Assembly: GCF_009467825.1 (NCBI RefSeq)
Contig: NZ_WIOK01000016.1
Coordinates: 62,001 to 126,000 of the forward strand
Source: Cyclobacterium xiamenense
Lineage (GTDB): Bacteria > Bacteroidota > Bacteroidia > Cytophagales > Cyclobacteriaceae
Reading direction: 5' to 3'
DNA: 64,000 nt
Numbering within the stretch: position 1 is the first letter of the stretch; each line of letters starts with the position of its first letter. Positions 25,199 to 34,830 of this stretch are shown here, in pieces. Position numbers and translations under genes: made by a program. The notes beneath the pieces were generated by a model that was not told the origin of the DNA, searched no databases, and worked only from the letters and a program-made list of their open reading frames with translations.

Positions 25199-27887
25199 AG
25201 AGCTTCACGTTTTTCATGGCCCAAACCTGATTGCGGGGCTCTTTTACCAGCAAGCGTAGCTGGTTGACGGGCCTTGACTCTTCCCACCGAAGGCTGTTGC
25301 TACCTGCTTCTCCGGTACCCCGAGCCACTTCGGTCCAATCCGTTCCGTTCGTCGAGACTTCCACCGAATAGCTGCCTGGATACTGTTCCTTCCCCGCATC
25401 AAACTGGATCTCTGTCAGTTTTTGCGGTTGGGGTAGTACCAGTTGAAACCACATGCCTTCCTTTTGCTCCTCTTCGGTTTTCCAGCCCTTGAAGCCAAAG
25501 GCATAGCTGGGATCACGGGTGGAACCCACACCCTGCAAGGCCGTACTGCTTGCAGAAACCTCCCAGTTGTCCTTAGGAAACAGTTGCTTGGGTATTTCCG
25601 CCACCAGGGCATCGTAGGAGTAATTGCCATCCCGATCCCCGGTAGCTGCCCGAATTTGCGCGACGTATTCCGGGCTAACAAAGCTGGCCTGGTTTCCAAA
25701 GTCGTTGCGTATGTAGGACAGTACCGAGGCAATCCACTCGTCGGTATTTTCTCCCATGGCAATCATCACGCCTTCGTATTCTTTGCCCTCAATGGCTCCG
25801 GTAAGGCCATGAAGCAGTGTCTTAACGGCGTATTCCGGGTGTCCCTGTACGCGTGGAGATCCGGAAAAGCCAGGAGCAATCAATTCGCCTCCGTCTGCTC
25901 CGGTGGGCGTTCCCAGGCCTTTTACCCCGTGGCAGGTGGCGCAGTAGCTATCAAAAATGGATTTTCCCTGATCAAAAAGGGCTCCTTCCACTGCCGTGTA
26001 TTTGGTGGCGGCCCGTTCCCGTTCTTCTGCCCGCCTTTCCAGTACCTGTTGGGCTACGGTTTGGATACCTTTCGCCGGGTTGGTATTCACCGCGTTTTGC
26101 ATCAACTCTTCTACTCCTTCAAGATCCAGAATATGGGCACTTAGCAGCGCCTGTACGGCCACCTGAGGATCCGGATCGGAAATGCCTTTCTTGTAATCCG
26201 CCTCCAAACTTTTATCGCCGTACTTGTACAGGGTTTCTCCGGCGCGCATGCCATGAATCCGGAATGTGGGATTCGAATCGGCCATCCAAGCGCGTACGAG
26301 GCCGGCTTTTAGTGCGCCCAGGCCTTCCAGGGTCCAGAAGGCATGCAGGCGCGCCAACTCGCTTTCGTGGTTTTGGGCCATTTCGGCTAATTTCGGAACG
26401 ACCGAACGATCCTGACGCAAAATCAACAATTGCTGGGCTTTATCGCGCCACCAGCCATTGGGATGGGACAGGTGCTGCAAGAGCTCTTCGGTAGATTCTT
26501 CAAACATGCGGGGTTTTTCCGTACTGCGGGGGTGCTCCTCGTGGCTCAGTCGCCAAATACGGCCATTTCCGACGACATCGTCCATTTGGTATTGTTGGAT
26601 TTTTGTTCGCAGGTAACTGCCTTTCTGGGTCCAGTTGCCTTCCTGGATGATGCCCCGGTACATGTCCACGATGTATAGCGTTCCGTCCGGGGCGGTAGCC
26701 ATGTCGACGGGGCGAAACAGCGGATCGGTGGATTGGATGAATTCGGTTTCTTGATCCCGGTACGCATTTTGAATATACGTCAACCCTTCGGTCTTATCGG
26801 AACGCACCTGACGGACGATTCTTCCCACCGGTTCTCCGTAGAAATACTGGTTAACCAGTTCTTTGGGAAGCCGGTCACCCCGAAATACGTCATTTCCGGC
26901 TGCTCCGGTAACGTTATTCAAGGAACCATCCGGTTTGGTTTCCCGCATCCCGGGTTCAAAGTCGGCCAATTTTACCAGGCTGAAGGGTTCGCGAAATCCG
27001 TCTTGAAACTGTCCGGGAATCCTGAAATTCCCATATACGATTGGAAAATTGAAATTTTGGGGGACACCACCTGCGCCGTCCTGAAACCAAACCTGTCCGT
27101 AATTATCCTGGGTCACTCCCCATTGCCCGTAGGGATTTCCGGTGGGTTCCTGAATGACGCCCTCCGGCGTCCATCGGATACGGCGGGAATTGTAGGTACT
27201 GTACATCCAGTTATCCATGGTCCAGGTCAAAAAGCTGGTTTGGTGTTCTACGTTGCCGGAGCGCCCCAGCCCGGTTGCAAAAAGCTCTTTTTTGTCGGCC
27301 TTCCCGTCTCCATTGGTATCGGTAAACTTGTACACGTGATCCTCGTTGGATTCCATGGACAGGATGGTATTTGGTCCGAAGGGAACCACAAACCGGGGAA
27401 ATACCAGGCTATCCAGAAACACGACACCTGTTTCATAAATGCCATCGTCATCGGTATCCTCCCAACGGGAAATACGGCCTGCCGGCATCAATTCTCCGGT
27501 AGCGTCAATATCCTGCATGTAGGTTCGAAGCTCCAACACATACATTCTCCCGTTGCCATCAAATTGAATGGCGGCAGGTTCCTGAATGTGGGGTTCGGCA
27601 AGAATGGGATCCATTCGGTATCCCGGTTGCAGCCGAAAGGTCTTCTGTTCTTCCAATGCCGATAGGGGGATTACCGGCGCCGTTGGCGTCAGGTCGATGC
27701 CTTTCCATCGGGCTGATTCCATATCCACTCCATCTGGTATTTCAATTTGGGGATAGGGAGCTTCTTTTCGTTGGGGATCCAAATGCTCTTCCGGTGAACG
27801 GTCAAAAACCGGTTTTTGCACTTGTTGCTGCTGGCAGGCAGCTGCCAGAAAGAGTAAGGGTAAATAAACTAAATACGTTCGAATCAT
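25188..27887 (-). CDS. Dehydrogenase-like beta-propeller / HEAT / cytochrome c lipoprotein with C-terminal discoidin-like domain
   Basis: 899-residue lipoprotein (lipobox in LLFLAAACQQQ). About 75-440: sugar-dehydrogenase-like propeller with GRMYVLELRTYMQD, DTNGDGKADKKELF and DGTLYIVDMYRG. About 450-600: HEAT-like repeats (SDPDPQVAVQALLSAHI). About 635-740: class I cytochrome c with the heme motif CATCHG (Cys649-His653), and a Met-rich region (YEGVMIAMGENT) for the axial ligand. About 775-899: a coagulation-factor-5/8 (discoidin) type sugar-binding domain (SSTALQGVGSTRDPSYAFG, YSVEVSTNGTDWTEVARGTG). It resembles the 1167-residue protein at 8680 but has the added carbohydrate-binding domain. 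It precedes the deacetylase gene, with an overlap of 11 bases. Confidence 0.88.
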   Translation of the reverse strand: MIRTYLVYLPLLFLAAACQQQQVQKPVFDRSPEEHLDPQRKEAPYPQIEIPDGVDMESARWKGIDLTPTAPVIPLSALEEQKTFRLQPGYRMDPILAEPHIQEPAAIQFDGNGRMYVLELRTYMQDIDATGELMPAGRISRWEDTDDDGIYETGVVFLDSLVFPRFVVPFGPNTILSMESNEDHVYKFTDTNGDGKADKKELFATGLGRSGNVEHQTSFLTWTMDNWMYSTYNSRRIRWTPEGVIQEPTGNPYGQWGVTQDNYGQVWFQDGAGGVPQNFNFPIVYGNFRIPGQFQDGFREPFSLVKLADFEPGMRETKPDGSLNNVTGAAGNDVFRGDRLPKELVNQYFYGEPVGRIVRQVRSDKTEGLTYIQNAYRDQETEFIQSTDPLFRPVDMATAPDGTLYIVDMYRGIIQEGNWTQKGSYLRTKIQQYQMDDVVGNGRIWRLSHEEHPRSTEKPRMFEESTEELLQHLSHPNGWWRDKAQQLLILRQDRSVVPKLAEMAQNHESELARLHAFWTLEGLGALKAGLVRAWMADSNPTFRIHGMRAGETLYKYGDKSLEADYKKGISDPDPQVAVQALLSAHILDLEGVEELMQNAVNTNPAKGIQTVAQQVLERRAEERERAATKYTAVEGALFDQGKSIFDSYCATCHGVKGLGTPTGADGGELIAPGFSGSPRVQGHPEYAVKTLLHGLTGAIEGKEYEGVMIAMGENTDEWIASVLSYIRNDFGNQASFVSPEYVAQIRAATGDRDGNYSYDALVAEIPKQLFPKDNWEVSASSTALQGVGSTRDPSYAFGFKGWKTEEEQKEGMWFQLVLPQPQKLTEIQFDAGKEQYPGSYSVEVSTNGTDWTEVARGTGEAGSNSLRWEESRPVNQLRLLVKEPRNQVWAMKNVKLYAR

Positions 27888-28072
27888 GGATAAGGTACGG
27901 TATTACGTGTGATGGTAGGCGTTTTTGTAAACGCCAGACGCTTTTCCAGGAAAAGCACGTACCAAAGTAGGGTATTTTTACAAAAGTCCGGTAACCACAA
28001 AAATAAATTTTTCGGGTTTTTCTATCATCCTTGCAGATTATATACTACTTTGACTGGTTAACAAAAACGAAT

Positions 28073-29167
28073 ATGACGAAAAAATTGCTCCGAAGACGAA
28101 TTCTGTTTCCGGTTTGTTTCCTGGTCCTGGCATCCGCCTGCGGAACCGATGCCGACTTTTACACACTGGAAGACTACGCCTCCGTTCCGAAAATCGATGT
28201 GCACGTACATCTGGAAACGGATCGCTATTTATTTGCCGAAAAAGCAGCGGAGGACGGGTTTCGGCTGATCAATGTGGCGTTGGAGTACACGGATGGCTGG
28301 AACGACGTGCGCCGGAAATTTACCTACGGCCAGTTGCAAGAAGCGGCCTACCCGGACAGACTGGCAAATGTAACGGCTTTTGCCGTTTCCGATTGGGACC
28401 GTGCGGATTGGGAGGAAAGGGTGATTGCCTGGCTGGACAGTTGTTTTGAGCAGGGAGCCTTGGGGGTAAAAGTCTGGAAAAACATCGGCATGGTCTCGCG
28501 GGACAGCGCTGGCAATTTGATTCAAATTGATGACCCCCGTTTTGATCCAATCTTTGATCACCTACGCAAGCGGGGAAAGACGCTGATGGGTCATTTGGCC
28601 GAGCCGAAAAACTGTTGGTTACCCCTGGAAGAAATGACGACAAATAATGACCGAAATTATTACGGAAGGCATCCGGAATACCACATGCACCTGCAGCCTG
28701 AAATGCCGAGTCACGAAGAACTCATTCAACGCCGGGACAACATGCTGGAGAAACACCCGGACCTGAAATTTGTCGGTGCCCACATGGGCAGCCTGGAGTA
28801 CGACGTGGACCAACTGGCCCAAACGCTGGACCGCTTTCCCAACATGGCGGTAGATTTGGCGGCGCGGATGGGCCAGGTGTTTTACCAAACGGCTGCAGAC
28901 CGGGAGAAGGTGCGGAATTTCTTTATTCAATACCAGGACCGTTTGTTGTACGCCACCGACCTGTCGGATAACGGTAGCCGTACGAAGGAGGCCTTGCATG
29001 CAGCCATGGATGCGGCCTGGAAGCGGGATTGGGAGTTTTTTGCAACCGATAACGCGATGGAAAGCGACCTGATCAACGAACCGTTTCAGGGATTACAGTT
29101 ACCCAAAGCAGTGGTAGACAAGGTGTTTTATCAAAATGCTGTGGAGTGGTTTGGGATGGAAGAATAA
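28073..29167 (+). CDS. Amidohydrolase-2 family lipoprotein
   Basis: Metal-dependent hydrolase of the amidohydrolase superfamily, outside the cytoplasm. I place the start at 28073 (MTKKLLRRRILFPVCFLVLA), which gives a basic n-region and the lipobox LASAC; the upstream start at 28031 would extend it by 14 residues. The TIM-barrel landmarks are IDVHVHLETD (H-x-H metal site), GVKVWKN (possible carbamylated Lys or Lys near strand 4), TLMGHLAEP, FVGAHMGSLEYD and LLYATDLSDNG (Asp). These fit the PF04909 group. Substrate unknown. It is divergent from the 899-residue protein. Confidence 0.85.
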   Translation: MTKKLLRRRILFPVCFLVLASACGTDADFYTLEDYASVPKIDVHVHLETDRYLFAEKAAEDGFRLINVALEYTDGWNDVRRKFTYGQLQEAAYPDRLANVTAFAVSDWDRADWEERVIAWLDSCFEQGALGVKVWKNIGMVSRDSAGNLIQIDDPRFDPIFDHLRKRGKTLMGHLAEPKNCWLPLEEMTTNNDRNYYGRHPEYHMHLQPEMPSHEELIQRRDNMLEKHPDLKFVGAHMGSLEYDVDQLAQTLDRFPNMAVDLAARMGQVFYQTAADREKVRNFFIQYQDRLLYATDLSDNGSRTKEALHAAMDAAWKRDWEFFATDNAMESDLINEPFQGLQLPKAVVDKVFYQNAVEWFGMEE

Positions 29168-29249
29168 GTAATTTTCACGTATAGCATTGGCTAAAATCAT
29201 TCAGGTATTTTTTTTACGAAATAGCATAAATTAATAAAGCGTTAAAAAA

Positions 29250-29948
29250 ATGAAAGCGATCGTACTCACATTATTGACAACAGTGATAGGAACTGTTGCA
29301 TTGGCGCAGGGAATTCGAGGGGAGATTACCTCTCACCCCAAGAAAGCCATGGACATGGTTCTTATGCCGTTTGGGTTGGATCATTCGATTATAGCCGGGC
29401 AGGTGGATAAAAAAGGTGTTTTTTCCATTGAATTGGGGGGTAAAGACACCCAGAAAGTACCTCAAGACGTTAAATCCATGTTTATGAGTGAGTTGTTTTT
29501 TAACTATCACTTCAGGTGTGGCAATGGAGATGATTTTGGGGAATACCGGGATGTACCGGCAGCGCGGATAGATTACGTCAGGCTCCTCCAGAAAGGGCAG
29601 TGGGCCGGAACGGTATTTATGGTTTCCGATGAAAATCTCATTCCCTGGCTGGAAGATGAAGCCTATCAACCGGCGGTTAAGGGAACGTTTTGGGAAGTAC
29701 TCTACCTGGAGGATGAACTGACTGTTTCGGCCAGCTGTACTTCCTCCAAATTTGTTGACGCCGATACAAATGTGGATGTTACCTATGCGTATGAATTGGC
29801 ATTAAAACCGGGGTTTAACTGGGTGGAATACCAGATTGAGGAGGTTTATCAAACAGAAGATGACCAAATGGCCGCTTTTCCTTCAAAGGTAAAAATAACC
29901 AACCTGTCGGATCCTTCCAAAATAAAATGGATAGGAAAATATTATTAA
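29250..29948 (+). CDS. Secreted protein of unknown function
   Basis: 232-residue exported protein with a signal peptide ending near residue 20 (VIGTVALAQ). The mature part is beta-rich with aromatic residues: ELFFNYHFRCGNGDDFGEY, FWEVLYLEDELTVSASC, YAYELALKPGFNWVEYQI and a lysine-rich end VKITNLSDPSKIKWIGKYY. I know no family for it. The two Cys (RCGNG and SASC) could form a disulfide. It is followed 32 bases later by the pirin gene on the same strand, without a clear link. Confidence 0.7.
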   Translation: MKAIVLTLLTTVIGTVALAQGIRGEITSHPKKAMDMVLMPFGLDHSIIAGQVDKKGVFSIELGGKDTQKVPQDVKSMFMSELFFNYHFRCGNGDDFGEYRDVPAARIDYVRLLQKGQWAGTVFMVSDENLIPWLEDEAYQPAVKGTFWEVLYLEDELTVSASCTSSKFVDADTNVDVTYAYELALKPGFNWVEYQIEEVYQTEDDQMAAFPSKVKITNLSDPSKIKWIGKYY

Positions 29949-29980
29949 TAAGGTAAATCCCCGAGTGGTTTTAGCCAATT

Positions 29981-30892
29981 ATGCCCGAAATCGTCATTAA
30001 TGCCCGAAAAGCTGCTATCGGTCCCGGACTGATGGTGAACCGAATTTTACCCTTTCGCATGCGCCGCATGGTGGGACCCTTTATTTTTATGGACCATGCC
30101 GGCCCGGTCCGGCTCAGTACCGAAAAGGGTCCGGCCATGGACGTGCTTCCTCATCCGCATATTGGCTTATCCACGGTCAGCTACTTATTTAAAGGAAACG
30201 TGACGCACCGGGACAGCCTCGGCGTAAAGCAAGTCATCGAACCGGGGGAAGTCAACTGGATGACCGCTGGAAAGGGGATCGCTCATAGCGAGCGTTTTGA
30301 GGATCCGGCGGTATTGGCCGGCGGACAACTCGAAATGATTCAAACCTGGGTGGCCTTGCCCGAAAAAGACGAGGAATCAGACCCTACTTTTTTCAATTAC
30401 CAAAAAGATCGCCTGCCTGTATTCGAAGAAAAAGGCCTATGGATGCGGCAGATAGCAGGGGAGGCCTATGGTCTGAAAAGCAATGTGCCCACCCACTCTC
30501 CCTTGTTCTATTTACATGTGGAACTTCAAAGGGGATACCGGTTGAATGTGCCGGATGGATACGAAGAACGCGGCCTGTATATCGCCAAGGGCAGCCTGGA
30601 ATTGGGTAGTCAGGTGTATAAAGCGGGGCAGTTGCTGGTCTTTGGGAAATTCGAACAGGCAAGCGTGAGGGCTCTGGAGAATTGCACCATCATGTTACTT
30701 GGTGGGGAACCAGTGGGCCAGCGATTTATCTGGTGGAATTTTGTGAGCAGCCGAAAAGAGCGCATCGAGCAGGCCAAAGATGACTGGAAGCAGGGGAGAA
30801 TCGTTTTGCCTCCGGACGACAAGGAAGCGTTTATTCCGCTACCGGAGGACAAATTCCGCCGAAAGGATCCCCCACCGGAGGCGCTTTCTTAG
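29981..30892 (+). CDS. Pirin family protein
   Basis: Bicupin protein that binds a metal, usually iron; some pirins oxidise quercetin, others regulate metabolism. 303 residues. Diagnostic motifs: RRMVGPFIFMDHAGP, VLPHPHIGLSTVSYLFKG (first two His of the site), GEVNWMTAGKGIAHSERF (G-I-A-H-S-E with His and Glu), LEMIQTWVALPEKDEESDP, and the C-terminal cupin GLYIAKGSLELG. The pirin domain ends with GEPVGQRFIWWNFVSSRKER, typical. It is cytoplasmic. The gene lies after the 232-residue secreted-protein gene. Confidence 0.96.
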   Translation: MPEIVINARKAAIGPGLMVNRILPFRMRRMVGPFIFMDHAGPVRLSTEKGPAMDVLPHPHIGLSTVSYLFKGNVTHRDSLGVKQVIEPGEVNWMTAGKGIAHSERFEDPAVLAGGQLEMIQTWVALPEKDEESDPTFFNYQKDRLPVFEEKGLWMRQIAGEAYGLKSNVPTHSPLFYLHVELQRGYRLNVPDGYEERGLYIAKGSLELGSQVYKAGQLLVFGKFEQASVRALENCTIMLLGGEPVGQRFIWWNFVSSRKERIEQAKDDWKQGRIVLPPDDKEAFIPLPEDKFRRKDPPPEALS

Positions 30893-31097
30893 TGCCGAAG
30901 TAAATCGCATGCATCGTTTACCCGTATTGGGCATCATTTCTGATAAATGAACCGACCTAACCAGCGAAGGAGAACAAGTAGTAGATTAAAAAGGGGCATG
31001 ATTTCCCCACCCATCCCGCCATTTTTGGCTGTCCGAAGAATGATTGGATTGGGCAAATGGCTACTGATTGCCTGCCAACAATCCTTAAAGCGTCTTG

Positions 31098-31898
31098 CTA
31101 ATCCTCCATCAATTCCACCATGCGCAACACCAGGTTCGCCGAATTTGCTGCAGCAGGTCCCACAAACTCGCTGAAGTTGACATGCGCATCGGTGTTTGCA
31201 TTATCGCTGCAGCTACGTATGACCACAAAAGGCAGTCCGAGTACCCGGCAGATATGGGCCACGGCAGCTCCTTCCATTTCGGTGGCCAGGCTGTTGAATT
31301 TCGTGTACAGCCAGTTTGCTTTTACCGGATCGCTGACAAATAGGTCGGAGGTACTGATGACTCCCTGAAAAACGCGCGGTTGCCTTCGGGAGATCGATTG
31401 GTAGTCGGCCAATTTCGACGCCTCCAGGCTGAGCTGAACGAGTGAAGAATCCGCAGCTAGCAACAGTTCCGGATGGGGTTCACCCGACAAATCCCGAAAA
31501 TTCCAGGGCGTAAACCCCTCCGCATCTAACAGGCCAAAGTCCACCTGTACCAGCGCAGTTCCGATGACGATGTCTCCTGGCAACGCCTCCGGATGCAGGC
31601 CTCCGGCCACACCGGTAAAAATCAACCCATCCAGTTTAAAGTTTTGCGTGAGAACGGCCGTACTGTAAGCAACATTTACTTTGCCGATCCCGGCCTTTAC
31701 GATGACTACTTTTTTTCCATTGAGCTTGCCCGTATAAAAATCGATTCCCCCACGAGTAGTCACCTTAGGTTTGTTCAGGGCTTCCAGGAGAATGGAAATC
31801 TCCGGATCCATTGCCCCCATAATGGCCAGTCGCTGGGCAGTTGCCGGAACCCACAGAAGAAAGAACAGAAATCCGATAGAAAGCTTTTTCAAATCCAT
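31098..31898 (-). CDS. mtnN: Exported 5'-methylthioadenosine / S-adenosylhomocysteine nucleosidase-like protein
   Basis: Hydrolyses MTA or SAH to adenine plus methylthioribose or ribosylhomocysteine. 266 residues from the ATG at 31898, chosen because MDLKKLSIGFLFFLLWVPATAQ is a clear signal peptide, and homologues begin after it with RLAIMGAM. Catalytic residues are kept: Glu33 in AMDPEI, Glu209 in ATEMEGAAVAH and Asp232 in RSCSDNAN; the ribose pocket GVAGGLHPEALPGD is normal. The family is usually cytoplasmic, so an exported copy is odd. The start overlaps the stop of the upstream purine-permease gene (31889) by 10 bases, so they are an operon, and the freed adenine is a plausible substrate of that permease (inference). 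Confidence 0.9.
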   Translation of the reverse strand: MDLKKLSIGFLFFLLWVPATAQRLAIMGAMDPEISILLEALNKPKVTTRGGIDFYTGKLNGKKVVIVKAGIGKVNVAYSTAVLTQNFKLDGLIFTGVAGGLHPEALPGDIVIGTALVQVDFGLLDAEGFTPWNFRDLSGEPHPELLLAADSSLVQLSLEASKLADYQSISRRQPRVFQGVISTSDLFVSDPVKANWLYTKFNSLATEMEGAAVAHICRVLGLPFVVIRSCSDNANTDAHVNFSEFVGPAAANSANLVLRMVELMED

Positions 31899-33193
31899 AG
31901 AAAGAAGAGGGAACATGCCGTGATAATGGCTAGAATTGGACGAATCTCTCGCCGCTTGCCGCTTAGCACCTTTACCAGGGTCCAACTAATAAAGCCAAAA
32001 GAGATTCCGGTGGAAAGGCTATAGGTAAACGGGATCAATACCAGGGTAAGAAAGCAAGGAATGGCTTCATCGGCCTTGCGCCAGCGGATTTGCACGAGGG
32101 GAATCATCATAAACGACCCCACCAGCACCAGGGCAACGGAACTTGCCATGGGTGGGATGACCGACAGGAGCGGCGAGAAAAACATAAACGGGAGAAATAA
32201 TAGACCGGCAGTAATGGCCGTGATGCCAGTCCGGCCCCCGGCCTCGATTCCCACAGCCGATTCGATAAAAGCAGTACCCGAACTACTGCCGACCAATCCA
32301 GCAAACAGCGTTGCACAGGCATCGGTAAGCAGGGATTTGCGCATGTTTTGAGGCGTGCCATCCGGGTCTTTCAGGCCGGAAGCTTCGGCTAGCCCCACAA
32401 AGGTAGAGATGCCGTCAAAAAGAATGGTAAACGTAAAGACGAAAATGACTGGGATATAGGCATATTGCAGGGAACCGAGAATGGCAGCTTCTCCAAGTAG
32501 ACTGAAATCCGCCATGGAAAACAGCCCGGTATAGTTGACCAGGGTAGGGGAGCCAAAATTGATCAGCGAGGCATCCCCCCACCAACGGCCCACCGGCCAG
32601 GCCAGCACCGTGGTGAAAAGAATTCCGATAACAATCGCCCCGGTTACCTTCCTGGCGATCAATCCTCCGGTGAGCAGCAACCCGGCCACAAAGGTCAGGG
32701 TCACGGGATCCCTGAAATCGGTCATTGCTACCAAAGTGGCAGGACTGGAAACAATAAAATGGGCATTCTGAAACCCAATAAAGCAAATAAACAAGCCTAT
32801 TCCGGCAGATACGGCGTGCCTCAACGCTTCCGGTATGGATTGAATGATCTTTTCCCGGGTTTTGAAAAAAGAAAGAAGCAGGAAGATAACGCCCGACCAG
32901 AAAACCGTACCCAGGGCTTCCTGATAGGTCAATCCGTATTGGATGACCGCCGAATAGGTAAAAAAGGCGTTGATACCCATTCCCGGGGCGACCACAATGG
33001 GGTTTTTGGCATAGAGCCCCATCATCAGGCTGCCAAAACCGGCAACCAGCACCGTGGCCGTCACTACTGCCCCAAAGGGCATTCCCGCATCCGATAGGAT
33101 CGCAGGATTGACAATGACAATGTAAAATGCGGCCAGAAAGGTACTCAAGCCAGCCAGTAGTTCCGTGCGGAGGTTTGCGGTGTTGGTGGTCAT
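31889..33193 (-). CDS. NCS2-family purine permease (AzgA-like)
   Basis: Inner-membrane symporter, likely for adenine, guanine or hypoxanthine. 434 residues, ~12 helices. AzgA-type features: ELLAGLSTFLAAFYIVIVNP, VAPGMGINAFFTYSAV with G-M-G-I-N-A-F-F-T-Y, SIPEALRHAVSAGIGLF, LFDGISTFVGLAEASGLKD and SSSGTAFIESAVGIEAGGRT (the N-x-S-x-S/A-x-x-E-S-x-x-G-x-x-x-G-G-R-T loop of NCS2). The gene is upstream of, and overlaps, the exported nucleosidase gene; together they would salvage adenine from extracytoplasmic nucleosides (inference). Confidence 0.95.
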   Translation of the reverse strand: MTTNTANLRTELLAGLSTFLAAFYIVIVNPAILSDAGMPFGAVVTATVLVAGFGSLMMGLYAKNPIVVAPGMGINAFFTYSAVIQYGLTYQEALGTVFWSGVIFLLLSFFKTREKIIQSIPEALRHAVSAGIGLFICFIGFQNAHFIVSSPATLVAMTDFRDPVTLTFVAGLLLTGGLIARKVTGAIVIGILFTTVLAWPVGRWWGDASLINFGSPTLVNYTGLFSMADFSLLGEAAILGSLQYAYIPVIFVFTFTILFDGISTFVGLAEASGLKDPDGTPQNMRKSLLTDACATLFAGLVGSSSGTAFIESAVGIEAGGRTGITAITAGLLFLPFMFFSPLLSVIPPMASSVALVLVGSFMMIPLVQIRWRKADEAIPCFLTLVLIPFTYSLSTGISFGFISWTLVKVLSGKRREIRPILAIITACSLFFLWI

Positions 33194-33415
33194 GGATCAA
33201 AATAAAACACCGACAAGATACCCATCGCTTGCCAATAATCAAATCCAACTGCGCGATCGTAGGCAAAGAATCGGTCATGGAAAATGGGTTTGGCTGAGGT
33301 CCTTCGTTTGGATAGCTTTTTTTCTAACAGTTTCTTTTGCTGATCGCAAAAAATTTACTATTAAACGAATAGATTAAGGAATAATTTACTAAATTGACTA
33401 GATAAATAGTATCTT

Positions 33416-34564
33416 ATGCGCGTACTGATACTTGTAGCAGCCATGGTTGCAGGCCTGGTAGCCTGCAATAACCACCGAGGAAGGGAAAGTCCTTATTCGG
33501 CTACCCTTACTTTTTCCCTGGATACGGTCTATGTGGATCCAGGCGATGAAATTCTCTTTCTACGGGACAATCTGTTCGTTTCGGACCTTTCTCCGGACAA
33601 ACGTTACCTAATTAATTTCAATCGATCGGAGCTCGTAGCCGAACGCATCGACCTGGACGCGCTGAAATTGGAAAAAAAGATCCAATTTGAGAAGGAAGGT
33701 CCGGAGCGCATGCCGGTTTATTTTTCCGGTTTTCGCATCAACTCCGAAGAGCAATTTCTGGTATGGTCCAATCAATCGTACGGCATTTACGACCAAAACG
33801 CCAAAAAAGTAAAAGACCTGGAATTGGAAAAAATTGCGGCAGATCTGCTGGGCGGCGGGGAAACCCTCCCCATGGGATTGTTCGAGGATCCGGATCAGCC
33901 CGGCCGCCTATTGGCAGTGATCATGCAGTGGAAGGAGGAGGATTATTTTGTATTGGATGTTGATTTGTCCACCCGCAGTTTTCAAAAAATAGCCTTGCCC
34001 GAATTGGCCCCGCTCAAAGACTACAGCATGGAAATCCTATATGACGGTCAGTTTATGGGGAGTTTTGGCGTAGGCGTATACCCAGTCGCTGGCAAGGACA
34101 AAATCATCCTAGCAAATAATTCCATCAATGAATCACTGGTTTTTGATACAAACACTGGTGGCATAAGGGTAGTCCGTTGGAATACGCCGCTTTTAGGTGA
34201 GCGCCGGGGCTACCTGCCGCCAGCGCAAGTGGAAGAAACTTCGGGAGCGAAAGAAGAAATCATAAAAAGATCCCGGGAGGATATTTTCTACGGCAGGTTG
34301 ATATGGGACGATTCTCACGAACGGTTCTTTCGGTTTTCCATTAAGGAGCAATTCGGGCAGGAAAAAAACGAGTACGGTCAGTACACGCCTATGGGAGCAG
34401 AGGTGTGCCTCAGTATTTTTGACGAAAACCTGGACCTACTGGCAGAATCACTTGTGCCGGAACTAAAAGCGCCTCCAAAAAAACACTTTGTAAAGGACGG
34501 AAAGATTTGGATTTTTGAGAATATAGCGGACGAAATGGCATTTATTCGGTTAAACGTAGAGTAA
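33416..34564 (+). CDS. DUF4221-like lipoprotein
   Basis: 382-residue lipoprotein of unknown function. Signal MRVLILVAAMVAGLVACNN with lipobox LVAC (Cys17). The mature protein has ~7 strand-rich repeats (YSATLTFSLDTVYVDPGDE, NLFVSDLSPDKRYLINFN, RINSEEQFLVWSNQSYGIYD, EDYFVLDVDLSTRSFQKI, KDKIILANNSINESLVFD, HERFFRFSIKEQF, VCLSIFDENLDLLAES), consistent with a beta-propeller of the DUF4221 type found in Cytophagales. Its general plan is like the lipoprotein at 13704. No neighbours point to a function. Confidence 0.8.
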   Translation: MRVLILVAAMVAGLVACNNHRGRESPYSATLTFSLDTVYVDPGDEILFLRDNLFVSDLSPDKRYLINFNRSELVAERIDLDALKLEKKIQFEKEGPERMPVYFSGFRINSEEQFLVWSNQSYGIYDQNAKKVKDLELEKIAADLLGGGETLPMGLFEDPDQPGRLLAVIMQWKEEDYFVLDVDLSTRSFQKIALPELAPLKDYSMEILYDGQFMGSFGVGVYPVAGKDKIILANNSINESLVFDTNTGGIRVVRWNTPLLGERRGYLPPAQVEETSGAKEEIIKRSREDIFYGRLIWDDSHERFFRFSIKEQFGQEKNEYGQYTPMGAEVCLSIFDENLDLLAESLVPELKAPPKKHFVKDGKIWIFENIADEMAFIRLNVE

Positions 34565-34830
34565 TTGGTTTCCTTTGCTGGGCTTTATTTTTCTCAAACT
34601 ATTTTTTAAAATGCTTTTTAAATTATAATAAATGTATTTTTTTGCATAAAAATTGTTTTTTAAACTATTAAAAGAACAGCTATGAAAAGAAAATCCCCAT
34701 GGATCAATGGGATCTGGTGCTCGTGTAGGAGATGGGAAAAAACCATGACACACAACGGTCGAATCCCCTGTTTTTAAGCAATTATTTTACTTCCATTCTT
34801 TATCAAATTTTAGTGCTAAATCTTTAAACT

